This document shows, piece by piece, positions 1 through 6,610 of a stretch of DNA of 10,843 bases (the stretch's first letter is position 1; the number at the start of each line of letters is the position of its first letter). The translations under genes were made by a program, and so were the position numbers. The stretch is taken from contig JAZNDA010000110.1 of the NCBI GenBank assembly GCA_045587785.1, positions 1 through 10,843 of the forward strand. Direction: 5' to 3'. Under the pieces are notes generated by a model, which did no database searches, was not told the DNA's origin, and saw nothing but the letters and a program-made list of their open reading frames with translations. Source of the DNA: RGIG8775 sp045587785 (GTDB lineage: Bacteria; Bacillota; Clostridia; Oscillospirales; CAG-272).

Positions 1-179
1 TCTATAAAATATTCCTTGGCATTGATCAGTCTTGCCTGGTATTTGACATCGAAGCGGAGCTTTGTGCCCTTTTCAATACAAACCACGTTGCCGTGAGAGG
101 CATCGACCGCCTCATTCACCATACTTATGAGGGTCTTTGTCTTTCCGGTTCCTTTGACACCAACAATCAATTTTAACAT
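1..179 (-). CDS. Small P-loop NTPase, N-terminal fragment (3' end outside window)
   Basis: The first 59 residues are visible; the rest lies beyond base 1. The protein opens directly into a beta strand and a Walker A loop, GVKGTGKT at residues 7-14, so it should bind a nucleoside triphosphate. It continues with a helix (TLISMVNEA) and a second strand (NVVCIEKG). From memory this resembles a short, cytoplasmic, uncharacterised ATP-binding family of Firmicutes, sometimes loosely named after PilT, but no specific function can be given. The ATG at 179-177 is chosen because GGAGGT (193-188) sits 8 bases upstream. It has its own promoter (232-260), so it is probably transcribed separately from pgi. 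The fold is fairly sure; the role is unknown. Confidence 0.8.
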   Translation of the reverse strand, partial: MLKLIVGVKGTGKTKTLISMVNEAVDASHGNVVCIEKGTKLRFDVKYQARLINAKEYFI

Positions 180-231
180 TTTTGGGTACCTCCGTCTTAT
201 ATTTTTACGATGGGAAAGATTCTCTGCTTAT

Positions 232-260
232 ATTATACAACAACCTTTGGAAAAAATCAA
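232..260 (-). promoter_or_regulatory. Sigma-A promoter of the P-loop NTPase gene
   Basis: Reading the minus strand, TTGATT (260-255) and TATAAT (237-232) are separated by exactly 17 bases. The predicted transcription start is near 225, giving a leader of about 45 bases before the ATG at 179. No terminator hairpin for pgi is visible in the 107-base gap, so some read-through from pgi is possible. Confidence 0.75.
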
Positions 261-286
261 GAGACTTTTGTAAAAAAATATAAAGA

Positions 287-1624
287 TCAGTGAATTCTCT
301 TTTCAAGTTCTGCTTTTTGTGCCTCGTAACCCGGTTTGCCGAGCAGTGCGAACATGTTTTTCTTATACGCCTCAACGCCGGGCTGGTCAAACGGATTGAC
401 ACCCAAAAGATAGCCCGAGATGGCACAGGCAAGCTCAAAGAAGTAAATAAGGTATCCGACAGAATGTGCGCTCTTATCCTTCAGATTCAGCACGATGTTG
501 GGCACACCGCCGTCCACGTGCGCCAAAAGCGTTCCCTGCATAGCGGTCTTGTTTACCGTATCCATATCCTTGCCTGCAAGGAAATTGAGGCCGTCTATAT
601 TTGCCTCGTCATTGGGAATGACAAAGCTGCTGTTTACCGTCTCGATACTCAGTACGGTCTCAAACAGATTTCTCACGCCGTCCTGAATATACTGACCGAG
701 CGAGTGAAGATCTGTGGAGAAGATCACGCTGGAGGGATAGATGCCGCGCTGATCCTTACCCTCACTCTCGCCGTAAAGCTGCTTCCACCACTCATTGATC
801 ATCTGGCTTGACGGTTCATAGCCGACAAGGATCTCGGTGGTCTTTCCCTTGCGGTAGAGAATGTTACGAATGGCGGCGTACTTATAGCAGTCATTCTTGC
901 ACAGGCACGGATCCTTATAATCGTTTGCCGCATCCTGCGCGCCCTTCATCAGCATGTCGATATCAATACCTGCGACCGCGATCGGCAACAAGCCCACTGC
1001 GGTAAGCACCGAGAAGCGTCCGCCCACGTCATCGGGCACCACAAAGGTCTGATATCCTCTCTCGTCCGAGAATGCCTTGAGTGTGCCGCGCGCCTTATCG
1101 GTGGTGACAAAAATTCTCTCTCTTGCGCCGTCCTCTCCGTACTTCTTTTCCAGAAGATCACGGAACACGCGGAATGCCACCGCAGGCTCTGTGGTGGTTC
1201 CCGACTTGGAAATGACGTTAACGCAAACGTCCTTGCCCTCGCAGACAGCTAAGATCTCATTCAGAGAATCAGCACTGAGGTTACAGCCTGCAAAATAAAT
1301 GTCGGGCGTATCCTTTTTCAGATTATTGTAAAGGTTGGAGCGAATAAACTCGATCACGGCTCTCGCGCCGAGGTAAGAACCGCCGATACCGATGACCACA
1401 AAAACGTCACAGCTCTTTTTGATCTGCTCGGCACTCTTTTTGATCTGCTCGAATTCCTTCTTGTCGTAATCAAACGGAAGCGTAGTCCAGCCAAGGAAAT
1501 CGTTGCCTGCGCCCGATTTACTTGTCAGCAGCTCGTGTGCGGCGTTGACCATCGGTTGAATGTGTGCATACTCGTCATCACGGATAAAGTCTTTTAGATA
1601 GTTTTGATTCAGTTTTAAAGCCAT
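287..1624 (-). CDS. pgi: Glucose-6-phosphate isomerase
   Basis: Cytoplasmic enzyme interconverting glucose 6-phosphate and fructose 6-phosphate in glycolysis and gluconeogenesis. With the ATG at 1624 it has 445 residues, close to the ~450 of the short Gram-positive type. Visible motifs are IGIGGSYLGARA (78-89, sugar-phosphate loop), SKSGTTTEPA (139-148, SIS-domain phosphate site), DDVGGRFSVLTAVG (198-211, first family signature), GESEGK (285-290, catalytic Glu286), TDLHSLGQ with His307, and GVNPFDQPGVEAYKK (408-422, second signature with Lys421). These match Glu285, His306 and Lys420 of the Bacillus-type enzyme within one position. An in-frame ATG at 1657 also has a GAGGT upstream, but the predicted transcription start (about 1652) lies inside that codon region, which favours 1624; AGAGGG lies 9 bases before 1624. 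All catalytic residues are present. Confidence 0.96.
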   Translation of the reverse strand: MALKLNQNYLKDFIRDDEYAHIQPMVNAAHELLTSKSGAGNDFLGWTTLPFDYDKKEFEQIKKSAEQIKKSCDVFVVIGIGGSYLGARAVIEFIRSNLYNNLKKDTPDIYFAGCNLSADSLNEILAVCEGKDVCVNVISKSGTTTEPAVAFRVFRDLLEKKYGEDGARERIFVTTDKARGTLKAFSDERGYQTFVVPDDVGGRFSVLTAVGLLPIAVAGIDIDMLMKGAQDAANDYKDPCLCKNDCYKYAAIRNILYRKGKTTEILVGYEPSSQMINEWWKQLYGESEGKDQRGIYPSSVIFSTDLHSLGQYIQDGVRNLFETVLSIETVNSSFVIPNDEANIDGLNFLAGKDMDTVNKTAMQGTLLAHVDGGVPNIVLNLKDKSAHSVGYLIYFFELACAISGYLLGVNPFDQPGVEAYKKNMFALLGKPGYEAQKAELEKRIH

Positions 1625-1658
1625 ACTTAAAATCCCTCTTTGTTTTTTCGTTTTCATT

Positions 1659-1687
1659 ATTTTACCTCATTTTTTCCTATTTTTCAA
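1659..1687 (-). promoter_or_regulatory. Putative sigma-A promoter of pgi
   Basis: On the minus strand TTGAAA (1687-1682) and TAAAAT (1664-1659) are 17 bases apart, with transcription expected to begin near 1652. This lies in the 85-base gap after the carboxypeptidase gene, so pgi can be transcribed on its own. The surroundings are very A/T-rich, so the match is somewhat less secure than the other promoters here. Confidence 0.55.
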
Positions 1688-1709
1688 GACCTTTTTGATT
1701 TTTATTTGC

Positions 1710-2903
1710 TTATTTTAAAATAATTTTTGCGATCATGCGAAAAAGAAAGCCGAAATAGCCTATTTTTCCTATTTCCTCGGTGGTCACCACGTCCACACTG
1801 CCGATCTCTGCGCCGTCAAGCGTATAGCTCACGCGCCCCACCACCGTTCCTTTTTTTACGGGTGCGGCAACGCTTGGCTCTAAGGTAAGCGCTTTTTGGA
1901 TCTTACCCTGCTCTCCTTTTTTTACCGCGTAGGAAAAATCCCCGTAGGACACCGCACAGCTGTCCTCCACACCGCCAAGCACCTTAAGCTCGGCAAGTCT
2001 TTCGCCCTTTGCCTCAAAAAGCGCAAAGTTGGCAAAGCCGTAATCAAGAAGCTGTGTGGCAATGGCATTGCGGCTGTCTCTGCTCTCTGCCCCCATGACC
2101 ACGCAAATAAGATGCATACCGTCTCGCTTGGCTGTCGCGCTGATGCAAAACTTTGCCTTAGCGGTAGAGCCTGTTTTCAGACCCGTGGCATCCTTATAAA
2201 AGCGCACCAGACGGTTGGTGTTGGTGAGTCCGAAGCTTCCGTCGCGGACGGTATCCATCCATATGGAGCTGTACTCGAGAATTTTTTCATGTTTTATCAG
2301 CTCTCGCGACATGATGGCAATATCCCGTGCCGAAAGCACATGGTTTTCCGCCGTATCGTCAAGGCCATTTGTATTTTCAAAATGCGTATTTTTCATGCCA
2401 AGTTCAGAAGCGCGCGCATTCATACGTTCTACAAACGCCGTCTCGCTGCCTGCCACGTGCTCGGCAAGCGCGACCGCCGCATCGTTTGCAGAGGCAATGA
2501 TCACACATTTGAGCAGATCCTCCACGCTCATCTGCTCGCCTTCCTCAAGGTAGACCTGCGAGCCACCCATGGACGCCGCATTGGCACTGACGCTTACCAT
2601 ATCGCCAAGGCTTATTTTTCCGCTGTCTATCGCCTCCATGACAAGCAATAAGGTCATGATCTTGGTCACCGAGGCAGGCGGAAGTGCCTCATCGGCATTT
2701 TTCTCATAGAAAACCGTGCCCGTAGCCGCGTCCATTAAAATGACACTCACGCAGTCAAATTCCATTCCTGCCTGATTTTCGACAAGCACATCCTCCACCT
2801 CGTTTCCCAAACCGTCCGAGGCAAACGACCATACTGTGCTGCTCACCAGCAAAAGCACGACCGTCATCCAAAAAGAGAGCCCCTTCAAAAAATATCTTCT
2901 CAT
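1710..2903 (-). CDS. dacF: D-alanyl-D-alanine carboxypeptidase, S11 family (DacF-like)
   Basis: Low-molecular-mass penicillin-binding protein that removes the terminal D-Ala from peptidoglycan pentapeptides outside the membrane, limiting cross-linking. It has 397 residues from the ATG at 2903, which follows a purine-rich stretch (GGAAGGGTGG); the frame stays open upstream only to a TTG. Residues 1-28 are a signal peptide (RR, then a hydrophobic core, likely cleaved after SFA). The serine peptidase domain carries all three motifs: SVTK (78-81, nucleophile Ser78 and Lys81), SAN (138-140) and KTG (243-245). A C-terminal PBP5-like beta domain follows. The last 17 or so residues (GYFGFLFRMIAKIILK) form an amphipathic helix suited to membrane anchoring, as in DacA/DacF. 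The paralogue name is a best guess; the family is not in doubt. No convincing promoter or terminator was found next to it. Confidence 0.94.
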   Translation of the reverse strand: MRRYFLKGLSFWMTVVLLLVSSTVWSFASDGLGNEVEDVLVENQAGMEFDCVSVILMDAATGTVFYEKNADEALPPASVTKIMTLLLVMEAIDSGKISLGDMVSVSANAASMGGSQVYLEEGEQMSVEDLLKCVIIASANDAAVALAEHVAGSETAFVERMNARASELGMKNTHFENTNGLDDTAENHVLSARDIAIMSRELIKHEKILEYSSIWMDTVRDGSFGLTNTNRLVRFYKDATGLKTGSTAKAKFCISATAKRDGMHLICVVMGAESRDSRNAIATQLLDYGFANFALFEAKGERLAELKVLGGVEDSCAVSYGDFSYAVKKGEQGKIQKALTLEPSVAAPVKKGTVVGRVSYTLDGAEIGSVDVVTTEEIGKIGYFGFLFRMIAKIILK

Positions 2904-2997
2904 CGTTCCACCCTTCCTTTTTGCTTTTTTATAACTATATGACAAAAAGGATAAAAATAGCCGCCTTTTTCAAATTTTGATTTGTAGGGGAGTTTAT

Positions 2998-3014
2998 GTG
3001 GGGCTCTGCCCCAC
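2998..3014. repeat. Hairpin 1 of the composite element
   Basis: GTGGGGC (2998-3004), loop TCT, GCCCCAC (3008-3014): a perfect 7-bp G/C-rich stem. It has no T tract on either side, so it is not a standard intrinsic terminator. Confidence 0.8.
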
Positions 3015-3020
3015 GCCCCG

Positions 3021-3040
3021 CAAGCCTTTGAAAAGGCTTG
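3021..3040. repeat. Hairpin 2 of the composite element
   Basis: CAAGCCTTT (3021-3029), two-base centre GA, AAAGGCTTG (3032-3040). It is a perfect 9-bp inverted repeat only six bases after hairpin 1. Confidence 0.8.
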
Positions 3041-3087
3041 ACCGAAACTTTTCCTGAATTGGTTCGCACAAACTTCACATCATTTTG

Positions 3088-3114
3088 TTTTCTTCTCGCT
3101 CTGCGAGAAGAAAA
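3088..3114. repeat. Hairpin 3 of the composite element
   Basis: TTTTCTTCTCGC (3088-3099), loop TCT, GCGAGAAGAAAA (3103-3114): a perfect 12-bp stem. Read on the minus strand it is a G/C stem ending in TTTT, so it could also act as a weak terminator. It shares the TCT loop and GC-TCT-GC core with hairpin 1. Confidence 0.85.
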
Positions 3115-3120
3115 ACCCCG

Positions 3121-3180
3121 CGCAAGCCGTCATCGCAGACAAACAAAGCTCGCTTTCTTTTCTGCGCATGCGGACTTGCG
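3121..3180. repeat. Hairpin 4 of the composite element (long, imperfect)
   Basis: An imperfect stem of about 60 bases. CGCAAG (3121-3126) pairs with CTTGCG (3175-3180), CGCAGA (3134-3139) with TCTGCG (3161-3166), and AAAGC (3145-3149) with GCTTT (3152-3156), separated by mismatched internal loops. Confidence 0.65.
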
Positions 3181-3181
3181 C

Positions 3182-3213
3182 TAACAGAAAATCTCCATGG
3201 AGATTTTCTGTTA
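3182..3213. repeat. Hairpin 5: perfect 32-base palindrome
   Basis: Bases 3182-3213 equal their own reverse complement with no spacer. The arms begin TAACAG and end CTGTTA, and the centre is CTCCATGGAG. It starts one base after hairpin 4 ends. Such a structure can extrude as a cruciform in DNA or fold as a 14-bp stem with a four-base loop in RNA. Confidence 0.9.
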
Positions 3214-3275
3214 CAAAATGACTCGGATTTCGGTTCTCGTGTTCGTTTTGCGTAATCGTTCGCGGCTTCGCAATA

Positions 3276-3320
3276 CCAAACCCCATTTTGCCCTGTGCAA
3301 AAGTTTTTTGAGGGGTTTGG
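3276..3320. repeat. Hairpin 6 of the composite element (branched)
   Basis: CCAAACCCC (3276-3284) pairs with GGGGTTTGG (3312-3320). The enclosed segment contains its own stem, TTTTGC (3286-3291) with GCAAAA (3297-3302). Its right arm overlaps the left arm of hairpin 7, so the two folds are mutually exclusive. Confidence 0.65.
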
Positions 3321-3346
3321 GGAACTTTTTTCAAAAAGTTCCCCAA
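3317..3346. repeat. Hairpin 7 of the composite element
   Basis: TTGGGGAACTTTTT (3317-3330), two-base centre TC, AAAAAGTTCCCCAA (3333-3346): a perfect 14-bp inverted repeat, extendable by a G-T pair. This is the outer edge of the element, 40 bases from the galM terminator. Confidence 0.85.
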
Positions 3347-3385
3347 GCGTTCTTTCACCGACAAACATCAATTTATAGCCCATAC

Positions 3386-3411
3386 AAAAAGCGAGGTTTC
3401 TCAACCTCGCT
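3386..3411 (-). terminator. Intrinsic terminator of the nucleotidyltransferase-galE-galM operon
   Basis: On the minus strand, AGCGAGGTT (3411-3403), loop GAGA, AACCTCGCT (3398-3390), then TTTT running on to 3386. It lies 12 bases past the galM stop codon. The 9-bp G/C-rich stem with a following U tract is textbook, and it insulates the palindromic element and the carboxypeptidase gene from the sugar operon. Confidence 0.92.
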
Positions 3412-3423
3412 CTTTTGTGTAAA

Positions 3424-4485
3424 TTATTCCGCAGAAAATGCGTAAATTGTGGTATAGTCGTATTTCTCGCCGACGTCAAGCACCACGCTTGTGAAATTGT
3501 CATGGTGCACGCTATCGGGCATGTGCTGGGTCTCAAGACACAGCGCCATATGCTTTTGCTTGACACAGCCGCCCTTGAAAGGATGTCCGTCATCCTCAAG
3601 GAAATTGCCCGTATAAAGCTGAACGCAGGGCTGATTGGTATACATCTTCATCACTCTGCCCGACTTTTCATGCTTTATGATCGCACGGAGCTTTGGCTCT
3701 TTACTCTCACCGCCCACAAAATTAAAGCAATGGTCATATCCCCCCGCATTCAAGAGGTCTTCATGCTTTTGATCAATGTCCCTGCCCACCTTCTTTTCGG
3801 TGCGGAAATCAAAGGGCGTATTCTCAACGGAAGCAAGCACACCCGTGGGGATCATCTTCCCGTCGGTCTTGACATAGGTATCCGCATCCATCCAAAGCGT
3901 ATGATCTCTTACCGTTCCGCTTGCATATCCGCCAAGATTGAAGTAACAATGATTGGTCAGATTCAACACCGTTTTTTTGTCGGTAGTCGCCTCATAACGA
4001 ATGGACAGCGCATTATCGTTGATCAGCGTATAGGTCACTCTGACACCGAGATTTCCGGGGTAATTCTCCTCCCCGTCGGGCGAGGTGTACGACAAAACAA
4101 GGCTGGGCTGTTCCTCGTCAAGTGCAAGGGCATCCCAGATCTTGGCATTGAAGCCCTGCTTGCCACCGTGAAGATGATTGCCGTTATTGTTAAGATACAG
4201 GCTGTATTCTTTGCCGTCAAGTGTGAATTTCCCACCTGCAATGCGGTTGCCAAAGCGTCCGATCAGCGCGCCCTGATATCCCGAGGCATGAGCGTAATCG
4301 TATATACTGTCATAGCCGCCCACCACGTCGGTAAAGCATCCCTTTCTGTCAGGAACAAGAAGCTGCAAGATGGTTCCGCCGTAATCGGCGATCTTAGCCT
4401 TCATGCCGTTTTCGTTGATCAGCGTATAGGCATAGACCTCTCTGCCGTCCTCAAGCACGCCAAAAAGGTTCTTTTCAACACTCAT
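3424..4485 (-). CDS. galM: Aldose 1-epimerase (galactose mutarotase)
   Basis: Interconverts the alpha and beta anomers of galactose and glucose, the entry step of the Leloir pathway, in the cytoplasm. It has 353 residues, normal for GalM. Visible family motifs: GRFGNRIAGGKF (76-87), NHLHGG (103-108) with substrate-binding His104/His106, NLTNHCYFNLGG (175-186) with the catalytic acid His179, GYDHCF (249-254) with Asp251, and CLETQHMPDS (316-325) with the catalytic base Glu318. These align in order and spacing with His96, His175, Asp243 and Glu309 of E. coli GalM. The protein has no signal peptide, so it is the intracellular type. The ATG at 4485 is nine bases after the galE stop; the ribosome binding site is weak, which suggests translational coupling. 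It is the last gene of the operon, directly before the terminator. Confidence 0.95.
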   Translation of the reverse strand: MSVEKNLFGVLEDGREVYAYTLINENGMKAKIADYGGTILQLLVPDRKGCFTDVVGGYDSIYDYAHASGYQGALIGRFGNRIAGGKFTLDGKEYSLYLNNNGNHLHGGKQGFNAKIWDALALDEEQPSLVLSYTSPDGEENYPGNLGVRVTYTLINDNALSIRYEATTDKKTVLNLTNHCYFNLGGYASGTVRDHTLWMDADTYVKTDGKMIPTGVLASVENTPFDFRTEKKVGRDIDQKHEDLLNAGGYDHCFNFVGGESKEPKLRAIIKHEKSGRVMKMYTNQPCVQLYTGNFLEDDGHPFKGGCVKQKHMALCLETQHMPDSVHHDNFTSVVLDVGEKYDYTTIYAFSAE

Positions 4486-4494
4486 GCCGTCACT

Positions 4495-5508
4495 TCATTC
4501 CCCGTAACCGTCGGGATTTTTGGTCTGCCAGTTGTTAGCGTCACGGCACATGTCCTCAATGCCGTACTGCGCCTTCCATCCAAGCAATTCATATGCCTTG
4601 GTGGGGTCTGCATAACATTCGTCGATATCACCCGGGCGTCTGGGCGCGATCACATAAGGAACCGCCTTGCCCGTTGCCTTTTCGTATGCCTTCACAATAT
4701 CCAGCACCGAATAACCGATGCCCGTACCCACGTTGAAATATTCCACGCCCGTCACCTTTTCGGCTCTCTCCAGTGCCTTCAGATGCGCACCTGCAAGGTC
4801 GACTACATGGATATAGTCTCTCACACCCGTGCCATCATGCGTATTGTAATCGTTGCCGAATACCGAAAGCTTCTCTCGCTTACCTGCGGCAACCTGCGTC
4901 ACGTAAGGCAGAAGATTATTGGGAATTCCCTTGGGGTCCTCACCGATCAGACCGCTCTTGTGAGCACCGATGGGATTGAAGTAGCGAAGAATGGAAACGC
5001 TCCACTCGTTGTCCGCCACGTGTAAGTCCTTCAAAATACGCTCGATCATCAGCTTGGTCTCACCGTAAGGATTGGTGGTGGAAAGCGGGAAATCCTCACG
5101 GATCGGAACGCTCTCGGGCTTGCCGTATACCGTTGCCGACGAGCTGAACACGATCCTCTTGGCTCCATACTTCTGCATGATCTCGCAAAGATTAAACGTA
5201 CCCGTGAGATTGTTGTGGTAGTAGCGCAGAGGCTGCTGTACCGACTCCCCCACCGCCTTAAGACCCGCGAAATGGATGGCACCCTCGATCTTGTTTTCCT
5301 TAAAGATCTGCTCCACGGCATCATAGTCCAAAAGGTCAGCCTGATAGAACTTGAAATCCCTGCCCGTGATCTGTTTGATCCTGTCAAGCACAACGGGCTT
5401 ACTGTTGCAGAAATTATCAAGCACGACCAGCTCTCTGCCTGCATTCAAAAGCTCTACGATGGTATGCGAGCCAATAAAGCCCGCACCGCCTGTTATTAAA
5501 ATTGCCAT
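4495..5508 (-). CDS. galE: UDP-glucose 4-epimerase
   Basis: NAD-dependent short-chain dehydrogenase-type epimerase interconverting UDP-glucose and UDP-galactose, used for galactose catabolism and for glycan precursors. It has 337 residues, the usual GalE length. Motifs: the NAD-binding GGAGFIGSH (7-15), DNFCNS (31-36), HFAGLKAVGES (79-89), FSSSATVYG (121-129) with the catalytic Ser, NPYGETK (146-152) with Tyr148 and Lys152, RYFNPIGAH (175-183), and RRPGDIDECYAD (290-301) of the substrate domain. It lacks the insertion pattern typical of nucleotide-sugar dehydratases. AGAGG lies 9 bases before the ATG at 5508. It is the middle gene of the operon, 22 bases after the nucleotidyltransferase and 9 bases before galM. 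Some homologues also act on UDP-GlcNAc, which the sequence alone does not decide. Confidence 0.96.
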   Translation of the reverse strand: MAILITGGAGFIGSHTIVELLNAGRELVVLDNFCNSKPVVLDRIKQITGRDFKFYQADLLDYDAVEQIFKENKIEGAIHFAGLKAVGESVQQPLRYYHNNLTGTFNLCEIMQKYGAKRIVFSSSATVYGKPESVPIREDFPLSTTNPYGETKLMIERILKDLHVADNEWSVSILRYFNPIGAHKSGLIGEDPKGIPNNLLPYVTQVAAGKREKLSVFGNDYNTHDGTGVRDYIHVVDLAGAHLKALERAEKVTGVEYFNVGTGIGYSVLDIVKAYEKATGKAVPYVIAPRRPGDIDECYADPTKAYELLGWKAQYGIEDMCRDANNWQTKNPDGYGE

Positions 5509-5530
5509 ATTTCCACACCTCTATCTTTCA

Positions 5531-6436
5531 TTATTTCCAAAGTCCGTCGGGGTAAACACCCTTTTCTATCAAGGCACGGATACCCTTCATAACGGTTTCC
5601 TTATCCTCGCTGTATGTAACACCAAACCACTTGGCATCGGTCTTATACGCCCTAACGTCACAAACGCCCTCAGCCATCGCCTCACCTACGGTCATGGGAA
5701 GATAACATTCGCGCTTCATGGGATCGCCCTCCTCCTTTTCAAAGAAAGCGGCAAGGCTCTTTTCCAGATAGCCGAAGAAGGACGGCGTAAAGCCCCAGAA
5801 ATTCATGGAGACCATGGTATCATAAGAGATAGGCGTTTTTTCGTCACCCTCATAGAACGCCGCCATCTCACCGTCGGGCGAGATCTTGGTGCGCTCCACA
5901 ATGTCCACAAGCATACCCTTCTCATCTACCGCACAAACACCGCGCGAGACCGTACCGTTCTCTGTCAGAGTGTTGCCAAGAACGTAACCTACCATGCCTG
6001 CGTGCATTTGGTCGGGCGTATCCTTAATGTTTTTCAAAAAGTCGGCAATCGTCATGAAGGCATCTCTGCCATAGAAGTCATCCGCGTTAATAACGGCAAA
6101 ATTGTCCGTTACCACATCCTTGGCACAAAGAAGCGCGTGAGTGGTACCCCATGGCTTGACTCTGTCCTTCGGGATCTTATGGGGCGGAACACACTTGTCC
6201 ATTTTCTGGAATGCATAATCCACCTTGATAAAGGGGGAAACTCTTTTTCCGACAGTCTCTTTAAAATCATCCAGCATTTCTTCCTTGATGATAAAGACGA
6301 CCTTATCAAAGCCCGCCTTTACCGCGTCGTATACCGAGAAGTCAATGATAAATTCTCCTTCTTTGGTAAAGGGATCGATCTGCTTCATGCCGCCGTAGCG
6401 AGAACCCATACCCGCCGCAAGAACCACAAGTGTCAT
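5531..6436 (-). CDS. Sugar-phosphate nucleotidyltransferase (NTP_transferase family)
   Basis: Probably joins an NTP to a sugar 1-phosphate, giving an NDP-sugar and pyrophosphate in the cytoplasm. It has 301 residues. The Rossmann-like core begins at once with LAAGMGSRYGGMKQ (6-19), the nucleotide-binding G-x-G-S-R plus Lys18. PWGTTHALL (95-103) and INADDFYG (116-123) follow, where the Asp pair should hold the metal ion. The last part (KWFGVTYSEDKETV) matches the usual end of this family. The frame stays open to a TTG at 6508, but the ATG at 6436 has AAAGGAGA six bases upstream and is downstream of the promoter. It heads the operon with galE and galM, so UDP-glucose or UDP-galactose is the likely product. 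It is not clearly GalU, and base and sugar specificity cannot be read from the sequence. Confidence 0.88.
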   Translation of the reverse strand: MTLVVLAAGMGSRYGGMKQIDPFTKEGEFIIDFSVYDAVKAGFDKVVFIIKEEMLDDFKETVGKRVSPFIKVDYAFQKMDKCVPPHKIPKDRVKPWGTTHALLCAKDVVTDNFAVINADDFYGRDAFMTIADFLKNIKDTPDQMHAGMVGYVLGNTLTENGTVSRGVCAVDEKGMLVDIVERTKISPDGEMAAFYEGDEKTPISYDTMVSMNFWGFTPSFFGYLEKSLAAFFEKEEGDPMKRECYLPMTVGEAMAEGVCDVRAYKTDAKWFGVTYSEDKETVMKGIRALIEKGVYPDGLWK

Positions 6437-6479
6437 AAAAAATCTCCTTTTCTTGTACTTTTGACGTTTCAACGAATAT

Positions 6480-6508
6480 ATTATACACGATTCTTTCAGA
6501 TAAATCAA
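6480..6508 (-). promoter_or_regulatory. Sigma-A promoter of the nucleotidyltransferase-galE-galM operon
   Basis: On the minus strand, TTGATT (6508-6503), a 17-base spacer and a perfect TATAAT (6485-6480). Transcription should start near 6473, giving a leader of about 37 bases. It diverges from the regulator promoter with 53 bases between the two -35 boxes, so a protein bound between them could affect both operons. Confidence 0.85.
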
Positions 6509-6561
6509 CCACTAAAGAGAATTTTTATCTGTCTTTCGTGAAAAAATCTGTTTTTGATATC

Positions 6562-6590
6562 TTGACAAATTTCTACAAACGTGTTATAAT
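6562..6590 (+). promoter_or_regulatory. Consensus sigma-A promoter of the regulator/ABC transporter operon
   Basis: An exact TTGACA (6562-6567), 17-base spacer and exact TATAAT (6585-6590). Start of transcription is expected near 6597, about 27 bases before the ATG. A perfect-consensus promoter for a regulator gene implies strong basal firing that is probably held down by a repressor; see the adjoining dyad. Confidence 0.92.
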
Positions 6591-6610
6591 AGTGTATCCC
6601 AAGAGACACT
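6591..6610. promoter_or_regulatory. Candidate operator dyad overlapping the transcription start
   Basis: AGTGT (6591-6595) and ACACT (6606-6610) form a 20-base hyphenated dyad that also pairs TC (6597-6598) with GA (6603-6604), so 14 of 20 positions are symmetric. It abuts the -10 box. Its left arm lies upstream of the predicted start, so it should act as DNA rather than as an RNA hairpin. Size suits a dimeric helix-turn-helix protein. The spacing differs from the classical Crp site (TGTGA-N6-TCACA), so binding by the adjacent gene product is inference. Confidence 0.45.

Larger units (their letters stand above)
2998..3346. repeat. Composite multi-palindrome intergenic element
   Basis: About 350 bases between the galM terminator and the carboxypeptidase gene are almost entirely built of adjoining inverted repeats, listed separately below. 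Several motifs (GTGGGGC-TCT-GCCCCAC, and the GGGGAAC...GTTCCCC arm) recall palindromic repeats that recur in many Clostridia intergenic regions, so this is probably a dispersed, non-coding repeat cluster rather than a unique gene. Open frames exist across it on both strands, but none has a ribosome binding site at its start and all are interrupted by the palindromes. Its edges are inferred from the outermost hairpins; no target-site duplication was recognised. Confidence 0.75.

Noticed and set aside
240..286. Intrinsic terminator after pgi
   Set aside because: The stretch is T-rich on the minus strand but lacks a convincing G/C stem.
290..811. Plus-strand frame opposite pgi
   Set aside because: A shadow of pgi, whose catalytic residues are all in the minus-strand frame.
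2904..2997. Promoter for the carboxypeptidase gene
   Set aside because: TTGAAA and several TATA-like stretches occur, but none combine with a 16-18 base spacer, so no promoter is called.
2998..3213. CRISPR array
   Set aside because: The hairpins are different from each other and there are no identical direct repeats with regular spacers.
3080..3368. Possible small protein on the minus strand in the gap before the carboxypeptidase gene
   Set aside because: The reading frame runs through the palindromes, begins at TTG or an ATG without a ribosome binding site, and has a composition dictated by the repeats. Two minus-strand frames are open at once, as expected of a repeat rather than a gene.
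3415..5025. Open frame of 536 codons on the plus strand
   Set aside because: It lies exactly antisense to galM and galE, whose motifs are complete. It has no recognisable domain and no ribosome binding site, and is explained by codon bias of the real genes.
5351..6541. Open frame of 396 codons on the plus strand
   Set aside because: Antisense to galE and the nucleotidyltransferase; no domain or start signal is visible.
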